Of a stretch of DNA of 64,000 nt, positions 35,979 through 46,692 are shown in pieces (the stretch's first letter is position 1; the number at the start of each line of letters is the position of its first letter). The notes below the pieces were generated by a model, which searched no databases, was not told where the DNA came from, and saw only the letters and a list, made by a program, of their open reading frames with translations. Source of the stretch: Lagopus muta (taxonomy: Eukaryota; Chordata; Aves; Galliformes; Phasianidae). The stretch is taken from assembly GCF_023343835.1 (NCBI RefSeq), contig NC_064435.1:40696603-40760602 (forward strand), given 5' to 3'. Both the position numbers and the translations under genes were made by a program.

Positions 35979-36560
35979 TTCCGAGGAGCGCCGCGCACCC
36001 GCTGTGCAGCAGCGCAGCGCGTTCCGCCAGGCTGCTCTGCTCCTCTGTGCACAGCTGTCTCCAGCGGGAGGAGCTGAAACCTGAAGCAAAGCCTCCGAGC
36101 GGGGATTGGGTCCGTCCTGCGAGCAGCCCTCCCAGAAAAACAGCCTGTTTGGAAAAGTGCTTGAGAACATCCAGAAGTGATTGGAGGAGCAGAAAACCCT
36201 TCCCCCCTGCACCTGACTTGCGGGTATTTACGGCACTTTTCAAGGCGCCTCTGCAGTGCCACTACACAGCGGAGTGCATGGAGCAGACAATGCGATAGGG
36301 ACCGATGCGCTCGCAGTGATAGTGTGCGTGTGTGCTGCACCGCTGCGCCGATCCGAAAGGAGACTCTGCAAGAAGGAGAAAGCCTGCGTTCAAAATGCCA
36401 CGCTCCTTCCTGGTCAAGAAACATTTCAATTCATCCAAGAAGCCAAACTACAGCGAACTGGACACTCATACAGGTAACAGAAGGAGATCTCCGGCCGCCG
36501 CGTTGCTTCCGAGGTCGCGTTTGTGGCTTGGAGGTGGAGAGGAGGGGTGGGATTGCTCCC
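35979..36560 (+). promoter_or_regulatory. SNAI2: SNAI2 promoter, 5' UTR and CpG island
   Basis: CpG dinucleotides are dense from about 35979 through exon 1 into intron 1 at about 36560, against a CpG-poor background. Visible motifs upstream of the ATG are inverted CCAAT boxes (ATTGG at 36105-36109 and 36180-36184), a Snail-type E-box CACCTG at 36210-36215, and a TATTTA at 36225-36230 that could act as a weak TATA element. The start site is not fixed by sequence alone; if the TATTTA is used it would be near 36255, giving a 5' UTR of about 140 bases. The E-box fits autoregulation by Snail-family proteins, which is inference here. Confidence 0.75.
36395..36473 (+). CDS. SNAI2: SNAI2 coding exon 1 (SNAG domain)
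   Basis: This exon carries 79 coding bases, residues 1-26 plus the first base of Val27. The donor is CAG|GTAACA at 36474. It holds the SNAG motif and the basic stretch up to DTHT. Residue 13 is Ser, where I recall Ala in mammalian Slug. The upstream frame is open back to 36332, but the SNAG motif must be N-terminal to work, so the Met at 36395 is the start. The context CAAAATG has A at -3. Confidence 0.97.
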
Positions 36561-38626
36561 CGGGCTATGGGAGGGGGTCACTTCCCCGCTAGCTCTTTTT
36601 TTCCCCTTGCTTACAATGAGAGAGTTCTGACAAATATGTCAGCGCTGCTCGGAATGAATCATGAAGTTTGCTCATCCACTTGAACTCAGTTATTAAAAGA
36701 GGATTTGGAGTTTTCCTGTTCTACATCTGCTGGAAATGGAGTTGAAACTTCTGCACAAATCCTGCAGGAAGTTTACTGCTGCACTGTATCAGGCTGCATA
36801 GATTTAGGAGCAGCACGCTGCCTTGAGGAGACTCTCAAGCTGTAATTTATCTGTTCCACAGCACTGTCTTTACCCATCAGTATATTTGTATCCAATCGTA
36901 TTTCCTTAATCCGCCTTACAGGCAGATGGACATTCCAAGTGTTTGACTTAGGCACTTTTTAATGCCCCAAATGTTAATTTTGCTGCCTTTTAAAATACTT
37001 TTCAGTTCTCTTACCTTAAAATTTTCTTCTTTCTCCAGTGATTATATCCCCATACCTGTATGAAAGCTACCCGGTCCCTATCATACCGCAGCCAGAGATC
37101 CTGAGCTCTGTAGCTTACAACCCCATTACTGTGTGGACTACAACCGGGCTGCTACCGTCTCCTCTACCCAATGACCTCTCTCCACTTTCTGGATACCCCT
37201 CATCTTTGGGAAGAGTCAGCCCACCTCCACCATCCGACACCTCCTCCAAAGATCACAGCGGTTCAGAAAGTCCCATTAGTGATGAAGAAGAGAGAATCCA
37301 GTCCAAGCTTTCAGACCCTCATGCCATCGAAGCTGAAAAGTTTCAGTGCAGTTTATGCAACAAGACCTATTCCACTTTCTCTGGGTTGGCCAAACACAAG
37401 CAGCTGCACTGTGATGCTCAGTCTAGGAAATCGTTCAGCTGCAAGTACTGTGACAAGGAGTATGTCAGCCTGGGAGCACTTAAGATGCACATCAGGACCC
37501 ACACGCTACCTTGTGTCTGCAAGATCTGCGGCAAGGCTTTCTCCAGACCCTGGCTGCTTCAAGGGCACATCAGAACCCACACTGGTAAGAGCTGCAGACT
37601 GTTGCTATTGCTTTCTGATATTTTTTTCCATCGGTAGAACAAACAGCACTGTTTCTTGACTAGCCAGGAGATGCATACATGAAGTTTTAAATGTATCATT
37701 AAATGGCCAGTTTTCCCCTTTTTGAGGAGTGGTGGGAGAGGAGGATAGCTGTGGGACAGATTCTGTTCTGATAACCTCTTTCCACTAGCTGAAGGTGTTT
37801 CTATAAGGATTTTATGGTAACTTTCAGGCTTTGGAAAATGATAATGTTCAGAAGGCTTCAGCTGACTCTTAAATAGTAAAGCAGAAAGGCAATGCATGAG
37901 AGGCTTATCTCTGACCCCTTAAGCAATTGGCAAGTTTTGCATGCACTCTCTCAAGTCCTCAAGAATTAGCAACACTTCATCACCAAAGCATTTCTTGTGT
38001 GTTGAGGCAAAAGCATGATTTTCAGTATAACACTAGGTACAATTTAACATCTGTACAGCTGTTTGGCACTTCTAAGCCAAAGCCCTCATTTCAAGTCATT
38101 CACACAGAGCTAAGCAGAAAGACACTCTATGAAAATATGTGAAAATACTGGGAGGAGCCCAGCCTAGGAATACTGCCTGCACCTGTACGTGCAGAAGGTG
38201 TCAGCACCTTGTCTTCAGAGACTGTACTTACTAGCAGATTCTGCAAAGCTTAAGTTCTGCAAGTGCAATCCACAGTGCTGAAAGCTGTTGTATCTGTGAC
38301 CTGATTAACTTTGTGCTATACATGTTTTTGACTATAATAAATCATTTCTGTCTGTTTTCTTTTTCTTAGGATAACAGTGAGTTTTACCTGTCCTAAGCTT
38401 TTTTTAACCCTTTATTGTATTTTTGCTTGATGTTTCCTTTTTAGGAGAGAAACCATTTTCCTGTCCTCACTGCAACAGGGCTTTTGCAGACAGATCCAAT
38501 CTGAGGGCTCATTTGCAGACCCACTCGGATGTGAAGAAATACCAGTGCAAAAATTGCTCCAAAACTTTCTCCAGAATGTCTCTTCTGCACAAACATGAGG
38601 AATCTGGCTGCTGTGTAGCACACTGA
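36395..38626 (+). CDS. SNAI2: SNAI2 (Slug) zinc-finger transcriptional repressor, three coding exons
   Basis: Joined exons 36395-36473, 37039-37584 and 38445-38626 encode 268 residues plus TGA, the usual Slug length. The protein starts with the SNAG repressor motif MPRSFLVKK (residues 1-9), which in this family recruits LSD1/CoREST and HDAC corepressors. A Slug-specific region follows at about 27-95. The serine motif around residues 92-107 (Ser92, 96, 100, 104) matches the GSK3-type phosphodegron. Five zinc fingers lie at 128-150, 159-181, 185-207, 213-235 and 241-264; the last is C2HC (Cys243, Cys246, His259, Cys264). The family binds CAGGTG/CACCTG E-boxes in the nucleus and represses cadherin and other epithelial genes during neural crest delamination and mesoderm formation. 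Both introns are GT-AG and phase 1, splitting Val27 and Gly209. The start is fixed by the N-terminal SNAG motif. No frameshift or missing zinc ligand is seen. Identity is near certain; the exact species is not. Confidence 0.98.
36474..37038 (+). other. SNAI2 intron 1
   Basis: This is a 565-base GT-AG phase-1 intron. Its first 90 bases are still CpG-rich and belong to the promoter CpG island. The rest is AT-rich single-copy sequence with a pyrimidine tract before the acceptor. No repeat is recognised in it. Confidence 0.93.
37039..37584 (+). CDS. SNAI2: SNAI2 coding exon 2 (Slug domain, zinc fingers 1-3)
   Basis: This exon carries 546 coding bases, residues 27-209 in part. The acceptor follows a pyrimidine tract (TTCTTTCTCCAG) and the donor is ACTG|GTAAGA. 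It encodes the Slug-specific proline/serine-rich region, the acidic SDEEE segment (107-111) and C2H2 fingers 1-3. Ligands are Cys130/133 with His146/150, Cys161/164 with His177/181, and Cys187/190 with His203/207. If intron 2 were retained, the frame would run 17 codons to a stop at 37635-37637 and lose fingers 4 and 5. Confidence 0.98.
37585..38444 (+). other. SNAI2 intron 2
   Basis: This is an 860-base GT-AG phase-1 intron with a T-rich acceptor tract at about 38395-38444. No repeat or additional exon is recognised. Both introns are short, as usual for avian SNAI2. Confidence 0.93.
38445..38626 (+). CDS. SNAI2: SNAI2 coding exon 3 (zinc fingers 4-5) and stop
   Basis: The acceptor is CCTTTTTAG|GAGAG. 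The exon has 182 coding bases and completes the linker GEKPF between fingers 3 and 4. Finger 4 uses Cys215/218 with His231/235. Finger 5 uses Cys243/246, His259 and Cys264. The protein ends in the family C-terminus GCCVAH and the stop TGA is at 38624-38626. Confidence 0.97.
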
Positions 38627-38726
38627 GTCATGCAGTCAATGTTTACCTGGACTCAATGCATTTCTCCACTCCTGTTCCAAATGATAAGTGGAAATCCAAA
38701 GGCATTTTCTCTTCCACTTTCCAGCC

Positions 38727-38795
38727 AAAAAAAAAAAAACCCAAAAAAAAAACCAAAAAAAAAAAACCATCCAAAAAAACCCAACAAACAAACAA
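38727..38795. repeat. A-rich low-complexity run in SNAI2 3' UTR
   Basis: A runs broken by CC/CCC and ending in (CAAA)n. It lies about 100 bases past the stop codon and may be hard to sequence and length-variable. Confidence 0.92.
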
Positions 38796-39721
38796 AGTAG
38801 TGGAAGAACTTAGAATGTCAGTAGAAAGGAGCCTTAAGTAGTTCTGTTTAGTCACACATTCACATTCTTAAGTGTGAACGCTGAGGTATGGGGAAAGATG
38901 CCATGCATGACATTTCAAGTAGATTTAAAGGAAGAAGCATTATCCGCTTTCTTTATAGATGAAGCCAAATCTATGTAGTCTTTTCTTGCTTAGGGAAGGC
39001 TGCAAAGTTACTAATACATTCCTGCCAAGCCATTTCAACCAAAGAAACAGTATTTTAATGGAACTTTTGATAAAAATGCTACCCAAGTGAATTTTACCAG
39101 ACACCATTAATCTCAGGTGCCTTAAAAAGTATTCCAAGTTTACCTTAGTAAATGTTTAATATTATTCATTGCTGTGTTGTTTTTTTTTAAAAAAGTTTTA
39201 TTTTATTAAAGCCAAGGCCTTCACTATTGATCTAAAATGCTTTAAAGAGGGATAATTTAGAGAGGAAAACGTGTAAGAGAATGTACGAAAAACTTAAAGC
39301 CACGAATTAACCGCATGTGCCTTTATAAAAAAAAATATAAAAAAGAAAAGAAAAAAAAGGAGACTGTAGCTTCAAACATTCCTGGTGCATGCCTGACCAT
39401 CTTCTAATATGGAATCGTTCCTCTAAACTTTGCTATTTTTTAAAAACGGGAATAAGTGCAAGAGAGGGGACTCATGGGAGTTTAACAATTATTTTTTTTG
39501 TTAAATGCACAAAGGAAATGCAATATTTTCAGCATTACCCCTCCAAGTGCCTTTTTTATTGATGATTTTGTAAAGTATGTGGACATAATGTAAATATTTT
39601 TATTTTTATATGACTGAATGTGTTATGAATGAAAGTGAATTGTTGCCTATAGCAGCATCTATAGATAACTTGAAGAAAGCGTGAAGTGAAATTTATGGTT
39701 TTTTTCTAGCCACTTTTTTAC

Positions 39722-39727
39722 AATAAA
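39722..39727 (+). terminator. SNAI2 poly(A) signal AATAAA
   Basis: This is the first canonical AATAAA after the SNAI2 stop (TTTTTACAATAAACAT). A T-rich, GT-containing stretch follows at 39743-39758, suitable as a downstream element. Cleavage is expected about 15-25 bases on. Confidence 0.75.
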
Positions 39728-39764
39728 CATTTTTAAATAAGCCTTCTGTTGTTTCTTCTAATTA

Positions 39765-39770
39765 AATAAA
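39765..39770 (+). terminator. Second poly(A) signal AATAAA, 43 bases downstream
   Basis: This AATAAA lies in ATTAAATAAAGGGG and is followed by GT-rich sequence (GGGGTCGTGTTTG). It may be an alternative or backup cleavage site for SNAI2. Confidence 0.45.
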
Positions 39771-40344
39771 GGGGTCGTGTTTGATTTATCAAGGGTATTG
39801 AATAATGTAAGTAAATGTCTCTACAGGTCAAAGTGAAGATGAAAGTGAATTTCAGCTGTGAATTCTTAGTTCACGACATTAGAAAGAGAAATATCCATTT
39901 TTATTTTCAAACCTTCAAAACATTATAAAGCATTTTTGTGGAGTCACCAGTATAAACATTTTTTTTATTACTTGTAAGTATGACAACACTGTGAAATATG
40001 TTTTAACACAAACACTTAAATATTTTTTGTTGCATTTTAACAGTTGAAAAGATCCTAATAGAGCAGTCTTATTACAATACTCTTCCTGAGATGCTGACAT
40101 TAGGAAATGTGGCCCTCACCAAAAGTTCGTTAAAGTCAGCAATATTTGCACAAAGCTCTTGTAACGTGGTGTGCAGGTCACAGTACAATATACATTCATT
40201 TCAGAAAGACTAAAGATATCTGAAGTATCTTACATGGCAGAACTGCCAAGTGAATGTATTATGAGTGTGTATGAGCTTATAGATCATGTGAAATAATTAT
40301 TGAGTAATAAAAATCAGAAATACTGTTGTTCAGATGATTTGACT

Positions 40345-40483
40345 AGGGACTCCAGGCTGGATGTGGCTCTGGGAAGCCTGGTGTAGTGTTGGGAACCCTG
40401 CCTGCGGCAGGGGGTTGAAACTACATGATCACTGGTGTCCTTTTCAACCCAGGCCATTCTATGATTCTATGATTCTGTGACTC
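40345..40483 (+). mobile_element. CR1 LINE 3' end, short
   Basis: About 140 bases: CTCTGGGAAGCCTGGTGTAG, CCTGCCTGCGGCAGGGGGTT, CATGATCACTGGTGTCCTTT and the ATTCTATGATTCTATGATTC tail. It is the first CR1 downstream of SNAI2, about 600 bases past the poly(A) signal. Confidence 0.88.
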
Positions 40484-41439
40484 CAGGATCCTAAATACAT
40501 AAAAACATTATGACTTCAACAAGCCAATAGCAGCATTTTCAACTTTTAACAAAGCTAGAAAGCAAATAAACATTGTACATACAAATTCCAGAACACTGTG
40601 GTATGTTATGCAGGAGCAGAAAATAGCAAAATCAGAATTCCAACATTTGAATGAGAAGTTTACAGTAGGACATGCACAAGGGGCAGATTTCTTGAGAAAG
40701 ATCACATGCAATGACTGTCCTGCAGAGACCTGCAGACTGCCCCAGTAAGACCGTGCTGGAAGGTCTTGGGCAGTAGGTGCATGACAGCAGCTTTGTAACT
40801 TTTTTCCAAAGTCAGCTCAGATGAAGCTTTTCATATCCTCCAAGAACATCCTGGCAAAATCTCCGTGTTATAAGAACAATTCACTAGGACTTGTTAGATT
40901 TTATTTTCAGGAAGTGGCTTGAGAGTTCAGGAAAGATAGGATTAGTGGGAATTTGCGAGGTAACTTTTCAAAATGAACATATGAAGGCATCAAATACCTT
41001 TGAAAAGTTTCATGTGGTTACTGTATTGATTTGCACTTCCATGTTAGTCACTTTGAAGTTCCTAGGCTCCAGCAGCAATTTGTGCAGCTTTCTCTTCCCG
41101 GAGTGAAGTTTAGCAGTGTATAAGTAAAGCTCTGGCAATCAACAGCTATTTGTACTGTCAAAGTTCTAGGTTTGCTTTCCTGCAGCTATTTACCTCGTGT
41201 AATAAAGGCTTCGCCATTGTTTTAATTCACACTTTAAATTCTCTATGCTCATAGTAAATGAAATAGCATAAGAGATTGACTTCTTGAATGAATGGAAATG
41301 CTACTGTTGTCCTTAAGGGAAATCAGATGAAAACTTCATCAAAATACAGTATGCTAAACGAAACACAAGTGGAACTGGTCTGATTTGGAGATGACAATTA
41401 AGATATGCTACTTTGCATGCCTGTAACACCTGTACTCAT

Positions 41440-41960
41440 AAAACACAAAGATGGGAAAGGCTAGAAGCTCTTCTGGCTCATCTCTCTAATTGAAACAGTG
41501 CTCTATCACAGATTTCCAGCTCTCTGTCCAGTTGCAGCATAAACTTCCCAGGCAGCTGAATTTCTCTGCTTTTCCTGTGAGACTGCTTTGTGAGTGCTGT
41601 TGTAGCATTCTTCCAAGACATTTACCATTAGTAGTTTTGCCTCATTACTCTGGAAGAATCTTTCTTTACATACACAAGCTATTTATCAATGTAAATTGAA
41701 TTCTGTTCTGAGCTGTTGGATGATAACTCCTTTGATTTTCTTGAAATGTGACTGAAAACCTCCCTCTATAGTGAACCTACCTACTGCATCTTTTTGACTA
41801 TAGCTACATTTCTTACAAGATATCACTGATCTTATCATCCAAACCTTTCTTAGGAAAGCATGCTCCCCACACCTCTAATATCTTCACCACTCCTTTCTGA
41901 ACTCCCTTTAAATTTTGATTTTTTACACCACTGTTGAACTTAATACTTTTAAGTGAGAGG
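41440..41960 (-). mobile_element. Possible ancient CR1-like remnant
   Basis: GATGGGAAAGGCTAGAAGCT, TCTTCTGGCTCATCTCTCT and CACCACTCCTTTCTGAACTC resemble the spacing of landmarks in old reversed CR1 3' regions. Divergence is high and the borders are guesses. Confidence 0.3.
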
Positions 41961-44504
41961 CTAAGCTATCAACAGACAAGTCTCTACTCAAAGGGACTTG
42001 CATGAGAGCAAACTAAATGCAATGTGATTCCAATCTCCTTTTAGCTATTGGCTAATTAGTTGTTTAAAATCAGTAGAGAAGCTGGGAAGGTACCTTTGCC
42101 TGGAGATTACTCTAAATACTCTAAATATATACCAGCTTGGTTGTACAATGATCCGTCATAGGGAATGAGGTCTAGACTATTTCTTTAGTATGTTCTGGCA
42201 GTTTATTTTTGCTTTCTGAGTGTATTTTGAAGGTGTGGATAAGAGTTGAATCTCTATGGCATATATGCAGTTACATGTCAAATATGAGAGCTTCTCAAAG
42301 CTGAGGGCAATCATTGATTCACTCTGGTTTCCTCTTTTCTCCTTCCTTGCTATCATTTCGCTGTGCTTTTCACCTCAGAGGCTTCAGGATGAGGTAATAT
42401 GTGCATAAAAGGAAGACAGAACAAAGTATATTTTTGTGCTCAAAGTACTACGTTATCCTACCAACTAATACAAAGTTTGGAAAAGCATCGTATGCACCCA
42501 CAAGAGGATTAAAACAAGTGTCTCTCAGAGTAAGGCATCATGAAATCTCTCGTCTGTGTTTACTCTCTTATTTGGATTATTATAGTTGCCTGGGCATTGA
42601 ATATATCCTGTCTCTCTTCTTTGTTCCCTTCTGCTTTTTATGCACCACCACAAGTTTGTCCAGTGTATGTGCTTGGTAGCCTGATGGTAGATGAAGATCA
42701 TAGTTGGGCAGTCCTTGCCAAAAGGGAATAAATGCCCTTTTATATCTGTCACACAAACATGTTTTACACTATTTTTCTTCAAAGAAGACACTGAAAACAG
42801 AACAATCTTATGGCCTCCATCATCTTTCAGTAATCTCCACCCTGTAAGCTTGGAAGAGCAGCAGTGGTACACACAGAATTCCACATGTTCTATTCATATA
42901 GGTGGACATGCAGCTCAGCAGCCTGCACATTCAAACATACAAACCATTTCACTGCAATCCTAATATAGGAAATCTCCTATAGATCAACCCACAGAAAGAT
43001 CTCTCATTTTGTTGCTAGTAGACCCATCCCTCAATTAAGGAAGTAGTTTTAAATGCAAACTGAAAGGTGCTTTCTAGAATGTATAAATCTTGTTGGACTA
43101 AAAGCTGTTTGTTCATTCACTGAGCATGCAAAAGATTGAGATCGCTACTTCTGATCCAAGCCTGGATCAGAATATTTTTCCTGGAAATCTGTATTACTTA
43201 CAGTATAAAACAGTCTTTTGTCTGTACAAAAAAGACTACAGAAAGTCATTCTGTGCCTCACTAAGCCTCTATATTTTCCCTGTTTCTTATCTTTTTGTCT
43301 TTTCTGTTATTGCTTTCCCTGCCTTACAATGGAAACATCTTCACAGGTATGGCTGTCAGTGGGTCAGAGTCCACTGACTCTGAGTCTTTTAATACTTGAT
43401 AGATGCTGACATTGCCACTTCCTCTAATTAGACCTAGATCTGGGTACAAAAAATAAATATGTGTCACGTGCTGGGCCTACAGATCCATCAAATGGCAACA
43501 GCTCCTTACCATCACCTTTTTACAGCATCTTCAAAGGCATGAGCAGGGAACACGGGAGCTTGGCTCTAACAAGTCCTTTACAGAGAATAGCCTGCACCTC
43601 ACTGAGTCCTCTGGGTTCCCAGCACCTGCTGAACATGAGAGTGTGAAGTCACAGACATCTGTTAAGCTGCTAATAAGAAGCAGTTAAAGTATAAAGTTGC
43701 ACTGCAATTAGCTCAGATTTTGCACATGTCCCTAAACCAAAGTAAATTCCTTTGAATGTAACCTGCCCTCTCATGTGGGCTAGCAGATTATCCACAGCTG
43801 ACAATGAATAAAGGGTTAGAAGAACGAAGACTGACAGTTAAGTCACTATAGCAAAAATCTAACAAATAAGCAAAATTATTAAGTGATTGTGTTATTCACA
43901 AGAAAGCCTAATAAAAGTCCTCTCCATCCCTGTAGAAGCTACATCATACTAAGCATTAAATCATAATTATTTTACATTTTAGAATGTTGCAGAAAAAAAT
44001 ATTTTGGAAGACAACTCACCAGGATTTATAGTGAAGCATTCACTATTCATCTATAATACATGAAACCAGGCCAGGTTGTTATGTCCCGGGGAAATTAAAA
44101 AAAGAATCTTGTGACTTGTGACAGACGTTTTGGTGGTGTTTGTGAAACATCTTGGCACGTCAGCCCAGTCCTTAACTAGTTCTGACTGGACAAGGCCCAC
44201 ACTCCCAAGCAGTCAGGATTTTCTGACAGCCATGTTTTACTGAGCAAAAATCACATCTCTTGAAAAATGGCTTTCAGTTTCTAGGTAGTTTCAAGGAATT
44301 GCTCCACTCCTCTGCATGCCTTTTTCTTAGTATTAGCGGAATATTGGGACAATAGAGGTTTAGTGATCACTGCAGAGAATTTTGACTGAGGGCTGGTATT
44401 GAATATTTGAACCCAGGTACCCCACGAAGTATGTCATATCGATGGGAGGAAAGGGATTCTGGGAACAAAAGGAAGAAAAACTATTAAAATGTTTGCCTTC
44501 CCTA

Positions 44505-44938
44505 TGAAAACAGGCTGAGGGAGCTGGGCTTGTTCAGCCTGGAGAAAAAGAAGACTGAGGATTGACCTCATTGCAGCCTAAATGGAGCCTATAAACAGGA
44601 GGGGAGTCAACTCTTTGAAAGTGTAGATAATAGCAGGACAAGGGAAAATGGTTTTAAGCTGAAGGAGGGAAGATTTGGGTTGGATGTCAAGGGGAAGTTC
44701 TTTACAGAGAGAGTGGTGAGGTCCTGGAACAGGCTGCCCAGAGAGGTTGTGGATGCCCCATCCCTGGAGGTGTTCAAGGCTGGGTTGGATGGGGCCCTGG
44801 GCAGCCTGGTCTGGTATTAGATATGGAGGTTGTCAGCCCTGCCTGTGGCAGGAGGGTTGGAGCTTGATGATCTTTGAGGTCTCTTCCAACCCAAGATGTC
44901 CTGTGATTCTATGAGTCTATGATTCTATGATTCTGGAG
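44505..44938 (+). mobile_element. CR1 LINE 3' fragment, well preserved
   Basis: Forward copy: GGCTGAGGGAGCTGGGCTTG, GGTCCTGGAACAGGCTGCCC, GGTTGGATGGGGCCCTGGGC, GATGATCTTTGAGGTCTCTT, then several octamer tail units (ATTCTATGAGTCTATGATTC). By eye it is the closest to the consensus and so probably the youngest copy here. Confidence 0.92.
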
Positions 44939-46465
44939 CAAGCATGGCATTTAATAGGTATTTACCAGCAATAAATATCAATTACAAATCTTTTTCCGGG
45001 TCAAGATTCTGTACCAAGAGAACCTCAGTTGTTCACTGCTGTTAAGCTTTGAGAGGAGGTTTTGACTTCACATAACACTGCAGATGATAAATCAGGTAAG
45101 TCAGACTGCTGTTCTTACTGATAAAATGTAGAGCATGATGAAAGGATGTAGTAGATTTTTTTTTTTAATTTTTATGCAAATATAAACTATGAAAACAGGA
45201 ATATCCAAAATGATGTGAAGTTATATATATGCAAAATGCATTTAATTAAATGCAAAAAATTAAAATTGGGAAAAGTATTTTATGAAAAAAGCAGCTACAA
45301 TTTTGCTTAATTCTTTATGAAAACATTATAAATATATATATATATATAAAAAAAACATTAAACTAAAAATTGTGTTTCGGCTTACTGCCAACTTTTTAGG
45401 CCAGGGAAATTAGTATTTTCACTAGATGTTTTTTCCAATTTTGGTGAATAAAGAAATATTCTTACTTTTTACAAACTTTAGGCTGAACCCAGAAGGCACT
45501 GCAGACAGCTGAACTATTTTGAAAATCATGAAAATATGTTCTTACTGATTTTTATGTCTATATCTGTCATTCTGGTGGTAAGAATTCTATTGATAGGCTT
45601 TCCTGGGGTTGTCCTATACAGTAACTTTGCATTTGCCACAAATGCATTTGTCAGAAACAGTATTTCAAATGTACTGGGACATTTGATAACTGAAATAGCA
45701 ATTTTCAATAAGCTTTTGCTGTAATACAATCCCACATACATCATCACATGTGGCACTTGGTTCAGTTTACAGTGTCAGGGAGGAAGTGGAGCCAGGGCTC
45801 CGTAAGGGCATCTTGTTCTTCCTAAAGCACTGATCTCTTTGGGGCTTTCCGGATCCCTTCTTCAAGCAGATTTTTTTTCCTGCTATACAGTCACACAGGC
45901 TGGAGAGGTATCAGAATCATCTGTAATGCGCTCTTGCATGTTCCTGCATTGCTGCAGTTTGTATGTCAGGTTGCTGTACTAACAATAACAAGGGTATAAT
46001 TCTGAGTTTCTGTGGTAAGCTTTGAGGTTGTTTTGTTTTAACATTTTTCTCTGTTTTTCATTCTGTAATTGTATCTTATTTTCTTTCTATTTAGGTTGTG
46101 TTCAAGTGATTTTTGAAATCTTAGTTCCTTCGCCATTTTCTGATAACTGTAGAAATATTAAATCTGAGCTTTCATATATTCAAGAAGCTTTTTCTGTGCA
46201 TGCCTTTTCATCTTGTTTATATCTGCCTATTTTAATAAAAAAGTAAGAATTTCACAAATGTTTCAGGAAGACAACTTGAAATTTTGAGTCCTTTATTTAC
46301 ATTTTGAGATGTCATACACGAGAGAGGAAGCAGTGCACAAAGTCTGCTGTTGCATGTTGATACTGTAAGTAGTACCACAGGTCACAGCTTCTTAGGTCAC
46401 TAATGGAGAGAAAGAATCTGTTCTATAGCATTCCCCAAAACACATCAAAAAATTGGCACAGGCTC

Positions 46466-46692
46466 ATAGAATCATTAAGGTTGGAAAAAGCAAAGGACCT
46501 CTAAGATCATCTAGTCCAACCATCAGCCCATCCCCCACCAATTCACGTCCCTCACTGACACAACTACACGTTTCCAGAACGACCTCCAAGGATGATGACT
46601 TTGCCACCTCCCTGGGCAGCCTATGCCAGTGCCTCACTGCTCTTTTGGAGAAGAATTTTTTCCTAACATCCAACATGAACCTCCCCTGCTGA
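46466..46692 (-). mobile_element. CR1 LINE 3' fragment
   Basis: The plus strand reads CATAGAATCATTAAGGTTGG, GATCATCTAGTCCAACCATC, CACCTCCCTGGGCAGCCTAT and AACATGAACCTCCCCTG. It is the reversed CR1 3' end, truncated near 46692. Confidence 0.9.

Larger units (their letters stand above)
38627..39745 (+). other. SNAI2: SNAI2 3' untranslated region
   Basis: About 1.1 kb runs from the stop to just past the first canonical AATAAA. An A-rich, C-interrupted low-complexity run lies at 38727-38795. Visible seed matches are miR-30 TGTTTAC (38640-38646), miR-203 CATTTCAA (38911-38918 and 39031-39038), miR-1/206 ACATTCC (39016-39022 and 39376-39382), miR-200bc CAGTATT (39048-39054) and miR-124 GTGCCTT (39117-39123, 39317-39323, 39547-39553). 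A Pumilio-type TGTAAATA lies at 39589-39596. U-rich stretches cluster in the last 250 bases. The exact 3' end is inferred from the poly(A) signal. Confidence 0.8.
39771..44504. other. Downstream intergenic; no gene recognised
   Basis: AT-rich DNA holding one short CR1 (40345-40483) and a possible old CR1-like remnant (41440-41960). No exon recognised. Confidence 0.6.

Noticed and set aside
35885-36424. 179-codon minus-strand open frame across the SNAI2 promoter and exon 1
   Set aside because: CpG-rich sequence is poor in stop codons. The protein is Arg/Cys/Ala-rich without a domain and overlaps the promoter and SNAG exon in antisense, so it is treated as a shadow.
37171-37659. 162-codon plus-strand frame within SNAI2 exon 2
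   Set aside because: It is an out-of-frame shadow of the zinc-finger exon.
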